Source: Oerskovia rustica (lineage in GTDB: Bacteria > Actinomycetota > Actinomycetes > Actinomycetales > Cellulomonadaceae). Taken from it: a DNA stretch of 53,502 nt. The stretch lies in assembly GCF_014836555.1 (NCBI RefSeq), contig NZ_JACSQQ010000002.1:63476-116977 (forward strand). The letters run 5' to 3'. The position numbers and the translations under genes were made by a program. The notes beneath the pieces are model-generated. The model was not told the DNA's origin and did no database searches. It saw only the letters and a program-made list of their open reading frames with translations. Positions 16,974 through 25,034 of the stretch are shown here, piece after piece (position 1 is the stretch's first letter; each line of letters opens with the position of its first letter).

Positions 16974-18263
16974 TCAGCTGTTGAGGGTTTCCTCGATCTG
17001 CTGGTCGAGCTTCTCGGCGATCGCCTTCACGTCGCCACCCTGGGCGATCTGGACGAACGCGTCCTGCAGGTAGCGCTTGGCCTCGACGTCAGCCCACTTC
17101 GGCGACGCGGGGACGCCCTTCGCGGTCGCGGCGGCAGCCGCGCCGGCCTCGATGATCTCCCCTGCGGGGAGGAACTCGGCCTGCGAGATCTTCGCCGGGA
17201 TCAGGCCCTCAGCCGCCATGAGCTTCTGGTAGCCGTCGCTGAGCATGATCTCGTACGCCTTGAGCGCGAGGTCAGGGTTCTTCGACTTCGACGCGATGGC
17301 AATGTTCGAACCACCGGAGAGGACGACCGCGGGCTTGCCGGCCTCCTTGCCCGGGAGAGCGAACGCGTGCAGGTCGGCGCCGTAGGTGTCGGGGCAGCCG
17401 GGGGCCTTGGCGTCAGCCGGAGCCTTGATCGACCACTGGACCCAGATCGGGGCCGAGAGGAAGCCGATGTTGCCCTCGCAGAAGGGAACCTGCTGGTCGG
17501 TCTCCTGACCGTCCTTCGGCGCGCGCGAGGCGGTGTTCATGATGTCCTGGACCTGCTCGAGACCCTGGATGCCGCCCTCGGACGAGAAGCCGGCCTCCCA
17601 CTTGCCGTCCTTCTCCTCGGCGATGAAGCCGCCGTTCTCCCAGACGAAGGGCAGAGCGTTGTACCAGTCCTGGCCGGGCCAGTAGATGCCCGAGCGCGTC
17701 TCGGTCGTGAGGGCCTTGCCCTGCGTGACGTACTCGTCGAGCGTCGTGGGAACCTTGAAGCCGTCGCCGACGACCTGCTGCGAGTAGAAGACCGCACGCG
17801 AACCGGCGTAGTACGGAGCGGCGTAGAACTTGCCGTCGTAGGTGCCTGCGTCGACGAACGCGGGGAGGAGGTCTTCGCCGCCCAGGGTGTCGAACTCACC
17901 GGTCAGGTCCTTGAAGAACCCGGCCGACGTGAACGCCGGGGCCTGGGTGTTGCCGACCTCGACGATGTCGGGGCTGTCCGAGCTGGCGAGCGAGGTCGTG
18001 AGCTTGTCGACCAGGCCGGTCCAGGACTGCTCCTCGATCGTGAGGGTCGAGCCCTCGTTCTCCTTCTCGAACGTCGTCTTGAGGTAGTCGCGGGCTTCCT
18101 GCGGCGTGTCGGTGCCGACGAGCCAGACGCGGATGTCACCGGACTTGGCTTCGCCGGAGGCGCCGTCGCCGGAGCCGGAGTCGCCGGAGCCACAGGCGGT
18201 CAGGGCGAGCGCCAGGGTGATCGTCGAAGCCACCGTGGTGGCGACGAGGCGGTTCCTCTTCAC
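16974..18263 (-). CDS. sugar ABC transporter solute-binding lipoprotein
   Basis: A 429-aa family 1 extracellular solute-binding protein. The lipoprotein signal is MKRNRLVATTVAS then a hydrophobic core and lipobox LTAC (Cys24), followed by a Gly/Ser linker. Core features include IRVWLVGTDTPQEARDYLK near the mature N-terminus and a C-terminal VQIAQGGDVKAIAEKLDQQI. Cluster context suggests an amino sugar or its oligomer as ligand. GTG start with GAGGAAG about 9 nt upstream. Strong hairpins follow the gene, which would favour excess binding protein over permeases. Confidence 0.93.
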   Translation of the reverse strand: MKRNRLVATTVASTITLALALTACGSGDSGSGDGASGEAKSGDIRVWLVGTDTPQEARDYLKTTFEKENEGSTLTIEEQSWTGLVDKLTTSLASSDSPDIVEVGNTQAPAFTSAGFFKDLTGEFDTLGGEDLLPAFVDAGTYDGKFYAAPYYAGSRAVFYSQQVVGDGFKVPTTLDEYVTQGKALTTETRSGIYWPGQDWYNALPFVWENGGFIAEEKDGKWEAGFSSEGGIQGLEQVQDIMNTASRAPKDGQETDQQVPFCEGNIGFLSAPIWVQWSIKAPADAKAPGCPDTYGADLHAFALPGKEAGKPAVVLSGGSNIAIASKSKNPDLALKAYEIMLSDGYQKLMAAEGLIPAKISQAEFLPAGEIIEAGAAAAATAKGVPASPKWADVEAKRYLQDAFVQIAQGGDVKAIAEKLDQQIEETLNS

Positions 18264-18309
18264 TGGGGTACTTCCTCTCGGTAATTCGAAGTGGCGGCGT
18301 CGATGACAC

Positions 18310-18358
18310 CACCTGAGGTGATACGGGAGGTACTGCGGTACTGCTACTGGGATTACTG
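18310..18358. promoter_or_regulatory. four TACTG repeats and a short palindrome upstream of the SBP gene
   Basis: TACTG (CAGTA on the coding strand) occurs at 18331, 18339, 18345 and 18354. The 11-bp palindrome CACCTGAGGTG lies at 18310-18320, between the repeats and the gene. The interval between the ROK regulator stop and the binding-protein start is 134 bp, so this probably holds the transporter promoter and an operator. No confident -35/-10 pair can be chosen. Confidence 0.45.
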
Positions 18359-18397
18359 CAGGACCGGTTCAGCCCGTCGGGGACTCAGGAGCAGAGC

Positions 18398-19558
18398 TCA
18401 TGAGACGCCCAGCTGGCCGGACAGGATCAGGACTGCCGCCCCGGCGAGGACGACGTCCTCGTCGAGAGAAGCCATCCGGAGCTCGAGGCCGGTGTTGATG
18501 GCCGGCATGGTTCGAGCGTTGATGGTGTCGATCGCTGCGTCGCGCAGAGGACCGTCGAGCAGGTCCGCCGGACCGCTGATCAGGATCTCGCCGAGGTTGA
18601 GCGCTGACACAACAGGCGCGAGGGCGATGCCCAGGAGCCTGCCGACCGAGGCCAGGACGGCATCGGAAGATTCCTTGTCGAGGCCGTCGACGGCACGGCG
18701 CAGAGCCGGCACCGAGAGAACGGTCTCGAGACAGCCCGACCGGCCGCAGGCGCAGGGCAGACCGTCGTCGACGACGGTCACGTGGCCCAGCTCGCCGGCC
18801 GCGTCGGCAGCCCCACGCACGCGGGACCCGTCGAGCATGATGCCCGCGCCAACCCCCTCGCCGACGGTGAGGACCATGAGGCCGGTGCCGTCCGCGCCGC
18901 CGAACGTGAACTCACCGAGGGCGGCGATGTTCGCGTCGTTGGCGACGTGCACGGGCAGCGCCAGGCTCTCGCTGAGCTGCTCCGCGAGCGCGACGTCGTA
19001 CCAGCGGCGGTTCGGCGCCTCGACGATCCGTCCCTCGCTGTCGACGACCCCCGGAGAGCCGATGCCCACACCGAGCACCGGACGCGTCGCGACGGCGATG
19101 AGCCCTCGGCAGAAGCGCGTCAGGAGGTCCACGAGCTCGGTGCCCGCACGTCCTTCGATCGGCAGGCTCTGCCGCACCACGAAGTCACCCGTCAGGGACA
19201 TCACGGCACCACGCATGAGAGCGTCGTCCGTGAGGTCGACCGAGACGATCTGATAGGCGCTCGTGCGCATCCCGATGAGGATGGCAGGCTTGCCGACGCG
19301 CTGGCCGGGACGGATTCCCAGCTCCTCGACGAGTCCCTCGGCGATGAGCACCGAGACCAGGTCGGAGATGGTGACCCTCGTCAGCGAGGTGGCTCGGGCA
19401 AGGTCCGCACGGGACGTCGGCCCCTCGTGGAAGAGGTGCTGCAGGACGAGCGAACGGTTGTGCGCGCGTGCGTGCTCGGGAAGCACCTTGGAGGTGGGCC
19501 TGAGACCTGTGCTCAGACCTCTCCGTGTGACTGCACTTCGCGTGACTGCCGTTGTCAT
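18398..19558 (-). CDS. ROK family transcriptional regulator (NagC/XylR type)
   Basis: A 386-aa repressor: an N-terminal winged HTH (about 32-90, HNRSLVLQHLFHEGPTSRADL then TSLTRVTISDLVSVL) and a ROK sugar-sensing domain (from about 100) with the zinc motif CACGRSGCLE. Such proteins release DNA on binding a sugar or sugar phosphate. It lies directly before the transporter operon on the same strand and likely controls it and itself: the start region holds a promoter with an inverted repeat in its spacer. Confidence 0.93.
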   Translation of the reverse strand: MTTAVTRSAVTRRGLSTGLRPTSKVLPEHARAHNRSLVLQHLFHEGPTSRADLARATSLTRVTISDLVSVLIAEGLVEELGIRPGQRVGKPAILIGMRTSAYQIVSVDLTDDALMRGAVMSLTGDFVVRQSLPIEGRAGTELVDLLTRFCRGLIAVATRPVLGVGIGSPGVVDSEGRIVEAPNRRWYDVALAEQLSESLALPVHVANDANIAALGEFTFGGADGTGLMVLTVGEGVGAGIMLDGSRVRGAADAAGELGHVTVVDDGLPCACGRSGCLETVLSVPALRRAVDGLDKESSDAVLASVGRLLGIALAPVVSALNLGEILISGPADLLDGPLRDAAIDTINARTMPAINTGLELRMASLDEDVVLAGAAVLILSGQLGVS

Positions 19559-19563
19559 GTTTG

Positions 19564-19595
19564 TTAGTAGACCTCCTTTACTAAGCGCATGTCAA
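19564..19595 (-). promoter_or_regulatory. ROK regulator promoter with operator TTAGTA-N9-TACTAA
   Basis: On the minus strand TTGACA (19590-19595), 18 nt, then TCTACT (19566-19571), then 7 nt to the ATG at 19558. The perfect inverted repeat TTAGTA-N9-TACTAA (19564-19584) occupies the spacer and overlaps the -10. A bound dimer would block polymerase, which suggests autorepression. The AAAGGAGG here lies upstream of the inferred transcript start. Confidence 0.6.
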
Positions 19596-19732
19596 CCTGT
19601 CCGAGGCGTCGAGACCAAACCGTTGTACTTCGTTCGGGCCGCTGCGGTTTCCCCCCGGGGCCCGTGGAGGTCAGACCACACGGGAGCCGCGAGATGCCGT
19701 TGTTCCGAAGGGACCGGTCGTCCTCGCGGGCC

Positions 19733-20641
19733 TCAGCGTCCGATCCAGCCGCGGGCGCCCTCGTACGTCACGGAACGGCTCGCGACGGCCACGGCCTCCC
19801 GTAGCGCGCTGACCCACGACCGCCCTCGGGACACCTCCGCGGCGAACGCACCGTGCAGCACGTCCCCCGCCCCCAGGGTGTCGACCACGGCACCCGTCGG
19901 CGGCACAGGGAGGTAGGAGCGGACTACGCCGTCGAGCACCTCGACAGGAGCGCCCCCACGGGAGCGCGCGACGAAGCCCGGGCCCAGGGCCGCGACGTCC
20001 TCGAGCACCCGGCCGACGTCCCCGCCGGGCATCCTGAAGTCCTGCGAGAGCACCACCGCATCGCACAGCGCGATCAGCTCTGCGGTGCCGTCCTTCCACG
20101 AGCCGCCGTCGAGCGCCACGAGGACCCCCAGCTCGCGCGCTCGTACCGCGAGAGCGTGCGCGAGGCGAGGGTGATGCCCGTCGAGGAGCAGCACGTCGCG
20201 CTCTCGTCCTCCGACGCCCCCCGGCCGCACCAGGTCGAAGACTCCGCTCACCGCGCGCTCGTCCCCCGCGGCGACCGGACGGCCCGTGGCGTTCGTGCTG
20301 ACGACGGCACGCTCGCCCGTCCCGGCCGTCACCAGGACCGTCGACACCGCGGGCCCTCTCGCCTCACCGTCGGGGACGGCGGGCCCGCCCGTCGTCACGT
20401 CGATCAGCTCGACCCCGGTCGCGACCACGTCGGCGCGCACCACCTCGGCGAGCATCCCCGCGCCGATGGCGGTGACGAGGCGCACGGGCACCCCGAGCGC
20501 CGCCGCCGTCGCGGCGGCGTTCGCCGCAGGTCCGCCGAACGTCGCGCGTTGTGAAGTCGCGACGACCTTCTCGTCGGGACCGGGTAGCGCGTGCACCACC
20601 TGGGTGATGTCCAACGTCGTGAGCCCGCAGCAGATCAGCAC
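19733..20641 (-). CDS. PfkB family carbohydrate kinase
   Basis: A 302-aa ribokinase-superfamily protein. Signature 1 is FGGPAANAAATAAALG (about 35-50) and signature 2 DTLGAGDVLHGAFA (about 253-266) with the catalytic Asp in GAGD. The substrate is unknown. It is transcribed toward the ROK regulator but separated from it by 174 bp with its own regulatory sites, so co-transcription with the amino-sugar genes is not shown. GTG start; divergent from the LLM oxidoreductase. Confidence 0.9.
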   Translation of the reverse strand: MLICCGLTTLDITQVVHALPGPDEKVVATSQRATFGGPAANAAATAAALGVPVRLVTAIGAGMLAEVVRADVVATGVELIDVTTGGPAVPDGEARGPAVSTVLVTAGTGERAVVSTNATGRPVAAGDERAVSGVFDLVRPGGVGGRERDVLLLDGHHPRLAHALAVRARELGVLVALDGGSWKDGTAELIALCDAVVLSQDFRMPGGDVGRVLEDVAALGPGFVARSRGGAPVEVLDGVVRSYLPVPPTGAVVDTLGAGDVLHGAFAAEVSRGRSWVSALREAVAVASRSVTYEGARGWIGR

Positions 20642-20661
20642 GCCTCATCCTCGCTCATGCG

Positions 20662-20680
20662 GCAGGGAATATCCCCCTGC
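20662..20680. promoter_or_regulatory. inverted repeat between divergent pfkB-like and LLM genes
   Basis: GCAGGG-N7-CCCTGC with an AT-rich centre (AATATCC) lies in a 58-bp divergent interval, 20 bp from each start. It is a plausible shared operator. Confidence 0.4.
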
Positions 20681-20699
20681 TCCATACGTTTGCATCTAC

Positions 20700-21746
20700 A
20701 TGCGACTTGGCTTCTACACCTTCGGCGACAACGCCCCCGACCCCACGACCGGCGAGCAGATGCCGGTGTCCCAGCGACTGCGCGACGTGCTGGAGCGGAT
20801 CCGCCTCGCGGACGAGGTCGGGCTCGACTACGCCGGCATCGGCGAGCACCACCGGCCCGACTACGCGATCTCCTCCCCCTCCACGATGATCGCCGCGGCG
20901 CTCGCCCAGACCGAGCGGATCACGGTCGGGAGCGCCGTCACGATCCTCTCGACCGAGGACCCCGTGCGCGTCTACCAGCAGTTCGCGACGATGGACCAGT
21001 ACTCGGGCGGGCGCGTGGAGCTGCTCGCCGGCCGCGGCTCCTTCATCGAGTCCTACCCGCTCTTCGGGGCGGACCTCGACGACTACGACGCGCTCTACGA
21101 CGAGAAGATCGTCCTTCTGCGCCTGCTCGACGAGGGCGGTCCCGTGACGTGGTCGGGCAAGTTCCGCCCGCCGCTCGAGGACGCGACGATCCTGCCCCGT
21201 CCGTTCGACAAGCCGGGGCGCGGCGAGCACCTCGACATCGCGATCGCCACCGGCGGCAACCCGCAGTCCTCGGTACGTGCGGGCGTCCTCGGCCTCCCCG
21301 TCAACTACGCCATCATCGGTGGCAAGCCCGCGCAGTTCGCCCCGCTGGTCGACCTGTACCGCCGCGCCGCGACGCAGTCCGGGCACGACGCCGCCGCGCT
21401 CGAGGTCTCGGTGTCGACCATGGGATTCCTCGCGGACGACGGCAAGCAGGCGCGGGACTTCTTCTACCCGTACTACCTGCAGAACATGAAGAAGATCTCG
21501 GCGGAGCGCGGCTTCCCCATGCCGAACCGCATCTCCTACGAGGCGACGGCCGCGCGCGGCGGGGCGTACTTCATCGGTGCTCCCGAGGAGATCGCGGAGC
21601 GCATCGTCGAGCTGCACGGCGCACTCGGCCACGACCGCCAGATCTTCCAGATGGACCTGTCCGGAGTCCCCCAGAAGGAGTCGTTGCGCGCGATCGAGCT
21701 GCTGGGCACCGAGGTCGCGCCGCGCGTCCGGGAGGCGCTCGGCTAG
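20700..21746 (+). CDS. LLM class flavin-dependent oxidoreductase
   Basis: A 348-aa luciferase-like monooxygenase-family protein, expected to use reduced FMN or F420. The N-terminus MRLGFYTFGDN and the segments YAGIGEHHRPDYAISSP (about 48-64), TERITVGSAVTIL and VRVYQQFATMDQYSGGRVEL are characteristic. Substrate is unknown. The ATG at 20700 matches the family start; no Shine-Dalgarno is visible in the preceding 20 bases. Divergent from the PfkB kinase gene. Confidence 0.9.
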   Translation: MRLGFYTFGDNAPDPTTGEQMPVSQRLRDVLERIRLADEVGLDYAGIGEHHRPDYAISSPSTMIAAALAQTERITVGSAVTILSTEDPVRVYQQFATMDQYSGGRVELLAGRGSFIESYPLFGADLDDYDALYDEKIVLLRLLDEGGPVTWSGKFRPPLEDATILPRPFDKPGRGEHLDIAIATGGNPQSSVRAGVLGLPVNYAIIGGKPAQFAPLVDLYRRAATQSGHDAAALEVSVSTMGFLADDGKQARDFFYPYYLQNMKKISAERGFPMPNRISYEATAARGGAYFIGAPEEIAERIVELHGALGHDRQIFQMDLSGVPQKESLRAIELLGTEVAPRVREALG

Positions 21747-21754
21747 GCCGCGAC

Positions 21755-21791
21755 GACCCGCCCTGCACCCGGCCGAGGCGCACGGCGGGTC
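21755..21791 (+). terminator. hairpin after the LLM oxidoreductase gene
   Basis: GACCCGCC and GGCGGGTC pair perfectly over 8 bp around a 21-nt loop, about 10 bp after the stop. The rest of the 213-bp interval to the next gene shows only the -10 element listed separately. Confidence 0.5.
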
Positions 21792-21947
21792 TCCGGGGAT
21801 GGAAGCGTTCCCGCGGATCGGGGCACGAGATCGCGGACCCACGCGCGGCACGCGCCCCGCACGATGCCGTGTATCGGTGCGATGTCGGGGAGTTCACAAC
21901 ACGGTCACGATCCGCCCGAACCACCGCCCTCCGGGCGAACCCCCACC

Positions 21948-21953
21948 TAGTGT
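21948..21953 (+). promoter_or_regulatory. -10 element TAGTGT, leaderless DUF4349 promoter
   Basis: TAGTGT lies 6 nt before ATG 21960 with no ribosome binding site between. Confidence 0.5.
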
Positions 21954-21959
21954 CGTCGC

Positions 21960-22934
21960 ATGCGCACCTCGCCCCGCACTCCGTCGATCATCACGGTCAC
22001 CCTCCTCGGCAGCCTCCTGCTCGCGGGGTGCTCCGCCACGGACCGCGGCACCGGGGCGTCGGACGCCGCCGGAGCGATCAGCCAGGACAGCGTCGCGCAG
22101 GACGCCGCCGACGGCGGGCCCGGGCTGGTCGGCGCGTCGGTCCCCGACGAGGACCGTGAGGTCATCACCACGGGCGACCTCACCGTCGTGGCCCCCGACC
22201 CGCGAGCAGCGGTCCAGGCCATCAGCGAGCTCGTCGAGACCGCCGGGGGCCGCGTCGAGAGTCGTGCCGAGCATGCGGGCGAGGACGGCCAGGCCTTCGG
22301 CAGCCTCACGGTCCGAGTCCCGGCCGTCAAGGTCACGGCGACCGTCGACGCCCTGGACGGGATCGGTGAGGTCCAGGACGTGACCCTCGACGCCCAGGAC
22401 GTCACCGCGACGGCGATCGACCTCGACGCACGCATCCAGGCGCTCGGCACCTCTGTCGCCCGCCTCCAGACGCTCATGGGCGAGGCCGCCACGACCGCCG
22501 ACCTGTTGGCGGCCGAGAAGGAGCTCACGGCACGGCAGGCGGAGCTCGAGAGCCTCCAGTCGCAACGTTCGTCGCTCACCGACCGGGTCGACATGTCCAC
22601 CCTGACGATCCAGGTCCTCTCGCAGGATCCCGAGGTGACGATCCGGCCGGCCGGCTTCCTCGGAGGCCTCGCGGCCGGCTGGGCCGCCCTGCTGGTCGCG
22701 CTCAACGCGCTCGTCGTCGCCGTCGGCGCACTCCTTCCCTGGCTCGTGTCCGCCATGCTCGTGCTGCTCGTCGTGCGAGCCGCTCTGAAGGCCCTGCGGG
22801 CCAGGCGCCCGGGTGCCGCCCCGCTCGCCGGACCCGAGGGCGGCGCCTCGTCCCCGGGCGACGGCGGGGACGGCGGAGGGGGCGACAGCGACGAGAGCGC
22901 CCACCTCGCCGGGTCGGGTGGTCGCCGTGGTTGA
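21960..22934 (+). CDS. DUF4349 domain lipoprotein
   Basis: A 324-aa envelope protein. A signal peptide ends in the lipobox LLAGC (Cys23). The DUF4349 core runs from about 65 (REVITTGDLTVVAPDPRAAVQ) through a coiled-coil segment (DARIQALGTSVARLQTLM to LESLQSQRSSLTDRV, about 155-215). One or two membrane segments follow at about 238-280, then a Gly/Asp-rich tail likely in the cytoplasm. Function is unknown; a membrane-stress or efflux link is only family lore. Confidence 0.88.
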   Translation: MRTSPRTPSIITVTLLGSLLLAGCSATDRGTGASDAAGAISQDSVAQDAADGGPGLVGASVPDEDREVITTGDLTVVAPDPRAAVQAISELVETAGGRVESRAEHAGEDGQAFGSLTVRVPAVKVTATVDALDGIGEVQDVTLDAQDVTATAIDLDARIQALGTSVARLQTLMGEAATTADLLAAEKELTARQAELESLQSQRSSLTDRVDMSTLTIQVLSQDPEVTIRPAGFLGGLAAGWAALLVALNALVVAVGALLPWLVSAMLVLLVVRAALKALRARRPGAAPLAGPEGGASSPGDGGDGGGGDSDESAHLAGSGGRRG

Positions 22935-23307
22935 ACCGTCGGCAGTCGAGCAGCACGATCGGCGCCTGGAGACCTACCGGCGACGGGTCGGTCGCCTGTA
23001 CGACGGCGCAGCCCCGGTCGGGCACCTCGTGACCCGGGTCTGCACGCACTGGGAGACCGTGGGGCCACACTCCTTCCCGACCTACGTGAACCCCGAGGAG
23101 CGTCTGCAGTGGCGCGTCCACTTCGACGACCCCGACCGCACGGACGCCTTCAGCGACGACCAGGACCGGCACGTCGCGGATCTCCGCGGTCGGGAGATCG
23201 ACGCCTGGGAGGCCGGTCGCCTCGAGCTCGCCGACCACACCCTGCGCATCGAGTGGCTCGACGGCGACGACGCGGCGGCGGCCTGGCGGGCGAACGGCTG
23301 GTCGTGA
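22927..23307 (+). CDS. hypothetical actinobacterial protein
   Basis: A 126-aa soluble protein read from GTG 22927, overlapping the DUF4349 stop by 8 bp; an alternative GTG at 22918 adds three residues. It contains RRLETYRRRVGRLYDGAAP, VTRVCTHWETVGPHSFPTYVNPEER and WRVHFDDPDRTDAF, acidic with several Trp and a single Cys. No recognised domain. The overlap suggests coupling with the DUF4349 gene. A strong hairpin follows. Confidence 0.6.
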   Translation: MVEPSAVEQHDRRLETYRRRVGRLYDGAAPVGHLVTRVCTHWETVGPHSFPTYVNPEERLQWRVHFDDPDRTDAFSDDQDRHVADLRGREIDAWEAGRLELADHTLRIEWLDGDDAAAAWRANGWS

Positions 23308-23326
23308 CCGGTCGACGGCCGGTACG

Positions 23327-23364
23327 ACGACGAAGGGCCGCCCCGTGGGGCGGCCCTTCGTCGT
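23327..23364. terminator. 18-bp perfect hairpin between hypothetical gene and tmRNA
   Basis: ACGACGAAGGGCCGCCCC is followed by GT and its exact complement. It lies 20 bp after the plus-strand gene and 35 bp past the tmRNA 3' end, and can serve both strands. Confidence 0.85.
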
Positions 23365-23398
23365 GACAACTGGGGTGATGCGCCGCCCGAGGGCGACG

Positions 23399-23767
23399 TG
23401 GTGGAGGTGCGGGGAATCGAACCCCGGTCCGGTGGCGCAAATCCAGGACTTCTCCGGGCGCAGTCTGCTGTTGATTTTCTCGGCCCCAGCACTCACACAG
23501 ACAAGGTGCTGACGGGCTCAGTCATCTAAGAGTCCCTACGCCGCCGATGACGAACGTCGTAAGCAGTGGCTCTCTAGCTGACGCCAGGAACCGGGGCGAG
23601 AGCAACCCCGGGCTGACGGACTTCGAAGACTCGCTCAGGCGGCGAGTGCGAAGTCGGTGCGCTTGGAATCGGCACCTATTGGTTTGCAGACGTCGTTTAC
23701 GAGATAAGTCTGCATCCTCGGCCCGCTTCTCCTCGAAGCACGACCACCGTCGAAACCGATCACCCCC
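23399..23767 (-). ncRNA. ssrA: transfer-messenger RNA
   Basis: A 369-nt tmRNA that rescues stalled ribosomes together with SmpB. The 5' end GGGGGTGATCGGTTTCGAC pairs with the 3' acceptor CACCTCC, one G-U included, and CCA is encoded. The TpsiC arm is GGTTCGATTCC. The tag reading frame (23673 to 23635) begins GCC, preceded by AATAGGT, and encodes ADSKRTDFALAA then TGA; the LAA end targets proteins to ClpXP. smpB lies 680 bp upstream on the same strand, with a DoxX gene between. Confidence 0.96.
23635..23673 (-). other. tmRNA proteolysis tag reading frame
   Basis: Resume codon GCC and twelve codons to TGA give ADSKRTDFALAA, typical of Micrococcales tmRNA tags. Confidence 0.93.
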
Positions 23768-23896
23768 TGTGCAGTTGTCAATCACCGGCCGAGCACCACC
23801 CCGTCCGTCCGCCTGTGGCGTCCGTCCGGTTCGACACCGGGTCAGTGGTACCAGCCTACGGGATCAACACCACCGTGGGCGACCGTATTTCCGGTG

Positions 23897-24310
23897 CTAC
23901 TTCTTGCGGCTCAGCGCGTCGACGAGCAACCCACCGGCGATACCCAGCAGGAAGACGTCCTTGGCGAGACCGATCCCCTGCGGGGTGGGTCGGATCCCGT
24001 CCTGCTCGGTCATCCCCGGCGTCTTGAGGTACATCGAGACGAGCCCGGCGGAGAAGGCGCCCAGCCCGAGCGCGACCACACCGGTCGGCACGAACGGCAC
24101 GAGCAGGGCCGTGCCCAGCGCGATCTCGGTCGTGGACAGCGCCTTGGTGAACTGCACGGGGTCCTGGTCCTCGAGGAACGGGAACGTCCCGGCGGCCATC
24201 CCGTGGATGCCTTGCGCGGTGGCCTCGTCGGCGCCACGCTTGGTGAGCCCTGAGTTGAGGATGAATGCGCCTGCTGCGACGCGCGGGATGTACTGACGGA
24301 GCTTGACCAC
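23897..24310 (-). CDS. DoxX family membrane protein
   Basis: A 137-aa protein with four hydrophobic segments (about 8-20, 55-75, 77-95 and 108-130). The N-terminal YIPRVAAGAFILNSGLTK is the DoxX-type pattern, where a charged residue follows the first helix. Members have been linked to redox and thiol stress, but function here is open. The GTG start has GAGGAGG 5 nt upstream, one of the few strong Shine-Dalgarno sequences in the window. It sits between smpB and ssrA. Confidence 0.85.
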   Translation of the reverse strand: MVKLRQYIPRVAAGAFILNSGLTKRGADEATAQGIHGMAAGTFPFLEDQDPVQFTKALSTTEIALGTALLVPFVPTGVVALGLGAFSAGLVSMYLKTPGMTEQDGIRPTPQGIGLAKDVFLLGIAGGLLVDALSRKK

Positions 24311-24446
24311 GGGGCCTCCTCGGCAAGGTGACGACGACTACCCTGCGACGCTACGTCGTCGGGCAGCCGGATGCACGTCCACCCGCCGAGCGCCGTCACC
24401 TCCCGGCCCACGGCGCCCGACGACGTCGCTCACCCTCGCGCGCACG

Positions 24447-24917
24447 TCACCGGTTCTGCCGGTGGCGCATCGCGCGATGCGCCTCGCGGTTGTCCTGCTG
24501 CTCGCGCAGCGCCTGACGCTTGTCGTACTCCCGCTTGCCCTGCGCGAGCGCGATCTCGACCTTCGCGCGGCCGTCGAGGAAGTACAGCGAGAGCGGCACG
24601 ATCGTGTAGCCCTTCTCGCGGGACTTCGCCTCCAGCCGCAGGATCTCGTCCTTGTGCAGCAGCAGCTTGCGCTTGCGGCGGGGGGCGTGGTTGTTCCACG
24701 TCCCCTGCGAGTACTCCTGGATGTGCACGTTCTCGAGCCAGGCCTCGCCGCCGTCGACGGCCACGTAGCCGTCGAGCAGCGAGGCCCGGCCCTGGCGCAG
24801 GGCCTTGACCTCGGTGCCGCTCAGGACGAGCCCGGCCTCGAACACGTCGACGATCAGATAGTCATGGCGGGCCTTGCGGTTGCTGGCGATGATCTTGCGG
24901 CCAGTCTCCTTCGCCAT
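24447..24917 (-). CDS. smpB: SsrA-binding protein SmpB
   Basis: A 156-aa tmRNA partner. The N-terminal [17 protein letters not shown] and [19 protein letters not shown] precede the RNA-binding core; the C-terminal basic tail [24 protein letters not shown] would read the empty mRNA channel. Linked to ssrA downstream, and at the end of the ftsE-ftsX-M23 series, 117 bp after the peptidase stop. That gap contains a GC hairpin at 24972-24987. Confidence 0.96.
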   Translation of the reverse strand: MAKETGRKIIASNRKARHDYLIVDVFEAGLVLSGTEVKALRQGRASLLDGYVAVDGGEAWLENVHIQEYSQGTWNNHAPRRKRKLLLHKDEILRLEAKSREKGYTIVPLSLYFLDGRAKVEIALAQGKREYDKRQALREQQDNREAHRAMRHRQNR

Positions 24918-24971
24918 GAGGGCATCTTCCGATCTGCTCGAGCTCCGTGGTGCGCCCAGGACGGGCCCACC

Positions 24972-24987
24972 CGCGCCGTGCGGCGCG
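24972..24987 (-). terminator. short hairpin between M23 peptidase gene and smpB
   Basis: CGCGCCG-TG-CGGCGCG, a perfect 7-bp arm pair with a tight 2-nt loop. It may only weaken read-through, since smpB follows on the same strand. Confidence 0.45.
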
Positions 24988-25034
24988 ACGTCCCAGGTTA
25001 CGCGAGTTCGGCCCGCGACCCGTAGGTCTTTACG

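Noticed and set aside
19573-19580. AAAGGAGG as Shine-Dalgarno for the ROK regulator
   Set aside because: It is 13 nt from the ATG and lies upstream of the -10 TCTACT, so it would not be transcribed if the inferred promoter is right. I treat it as part of the operator centre.
24925-24945. Illumina adapter-like string (CTTCCGATCT) before smpB
   Set aside because: Only about 11 bases match and the flanks diverge, so a chance match is more likely than an adapter join.
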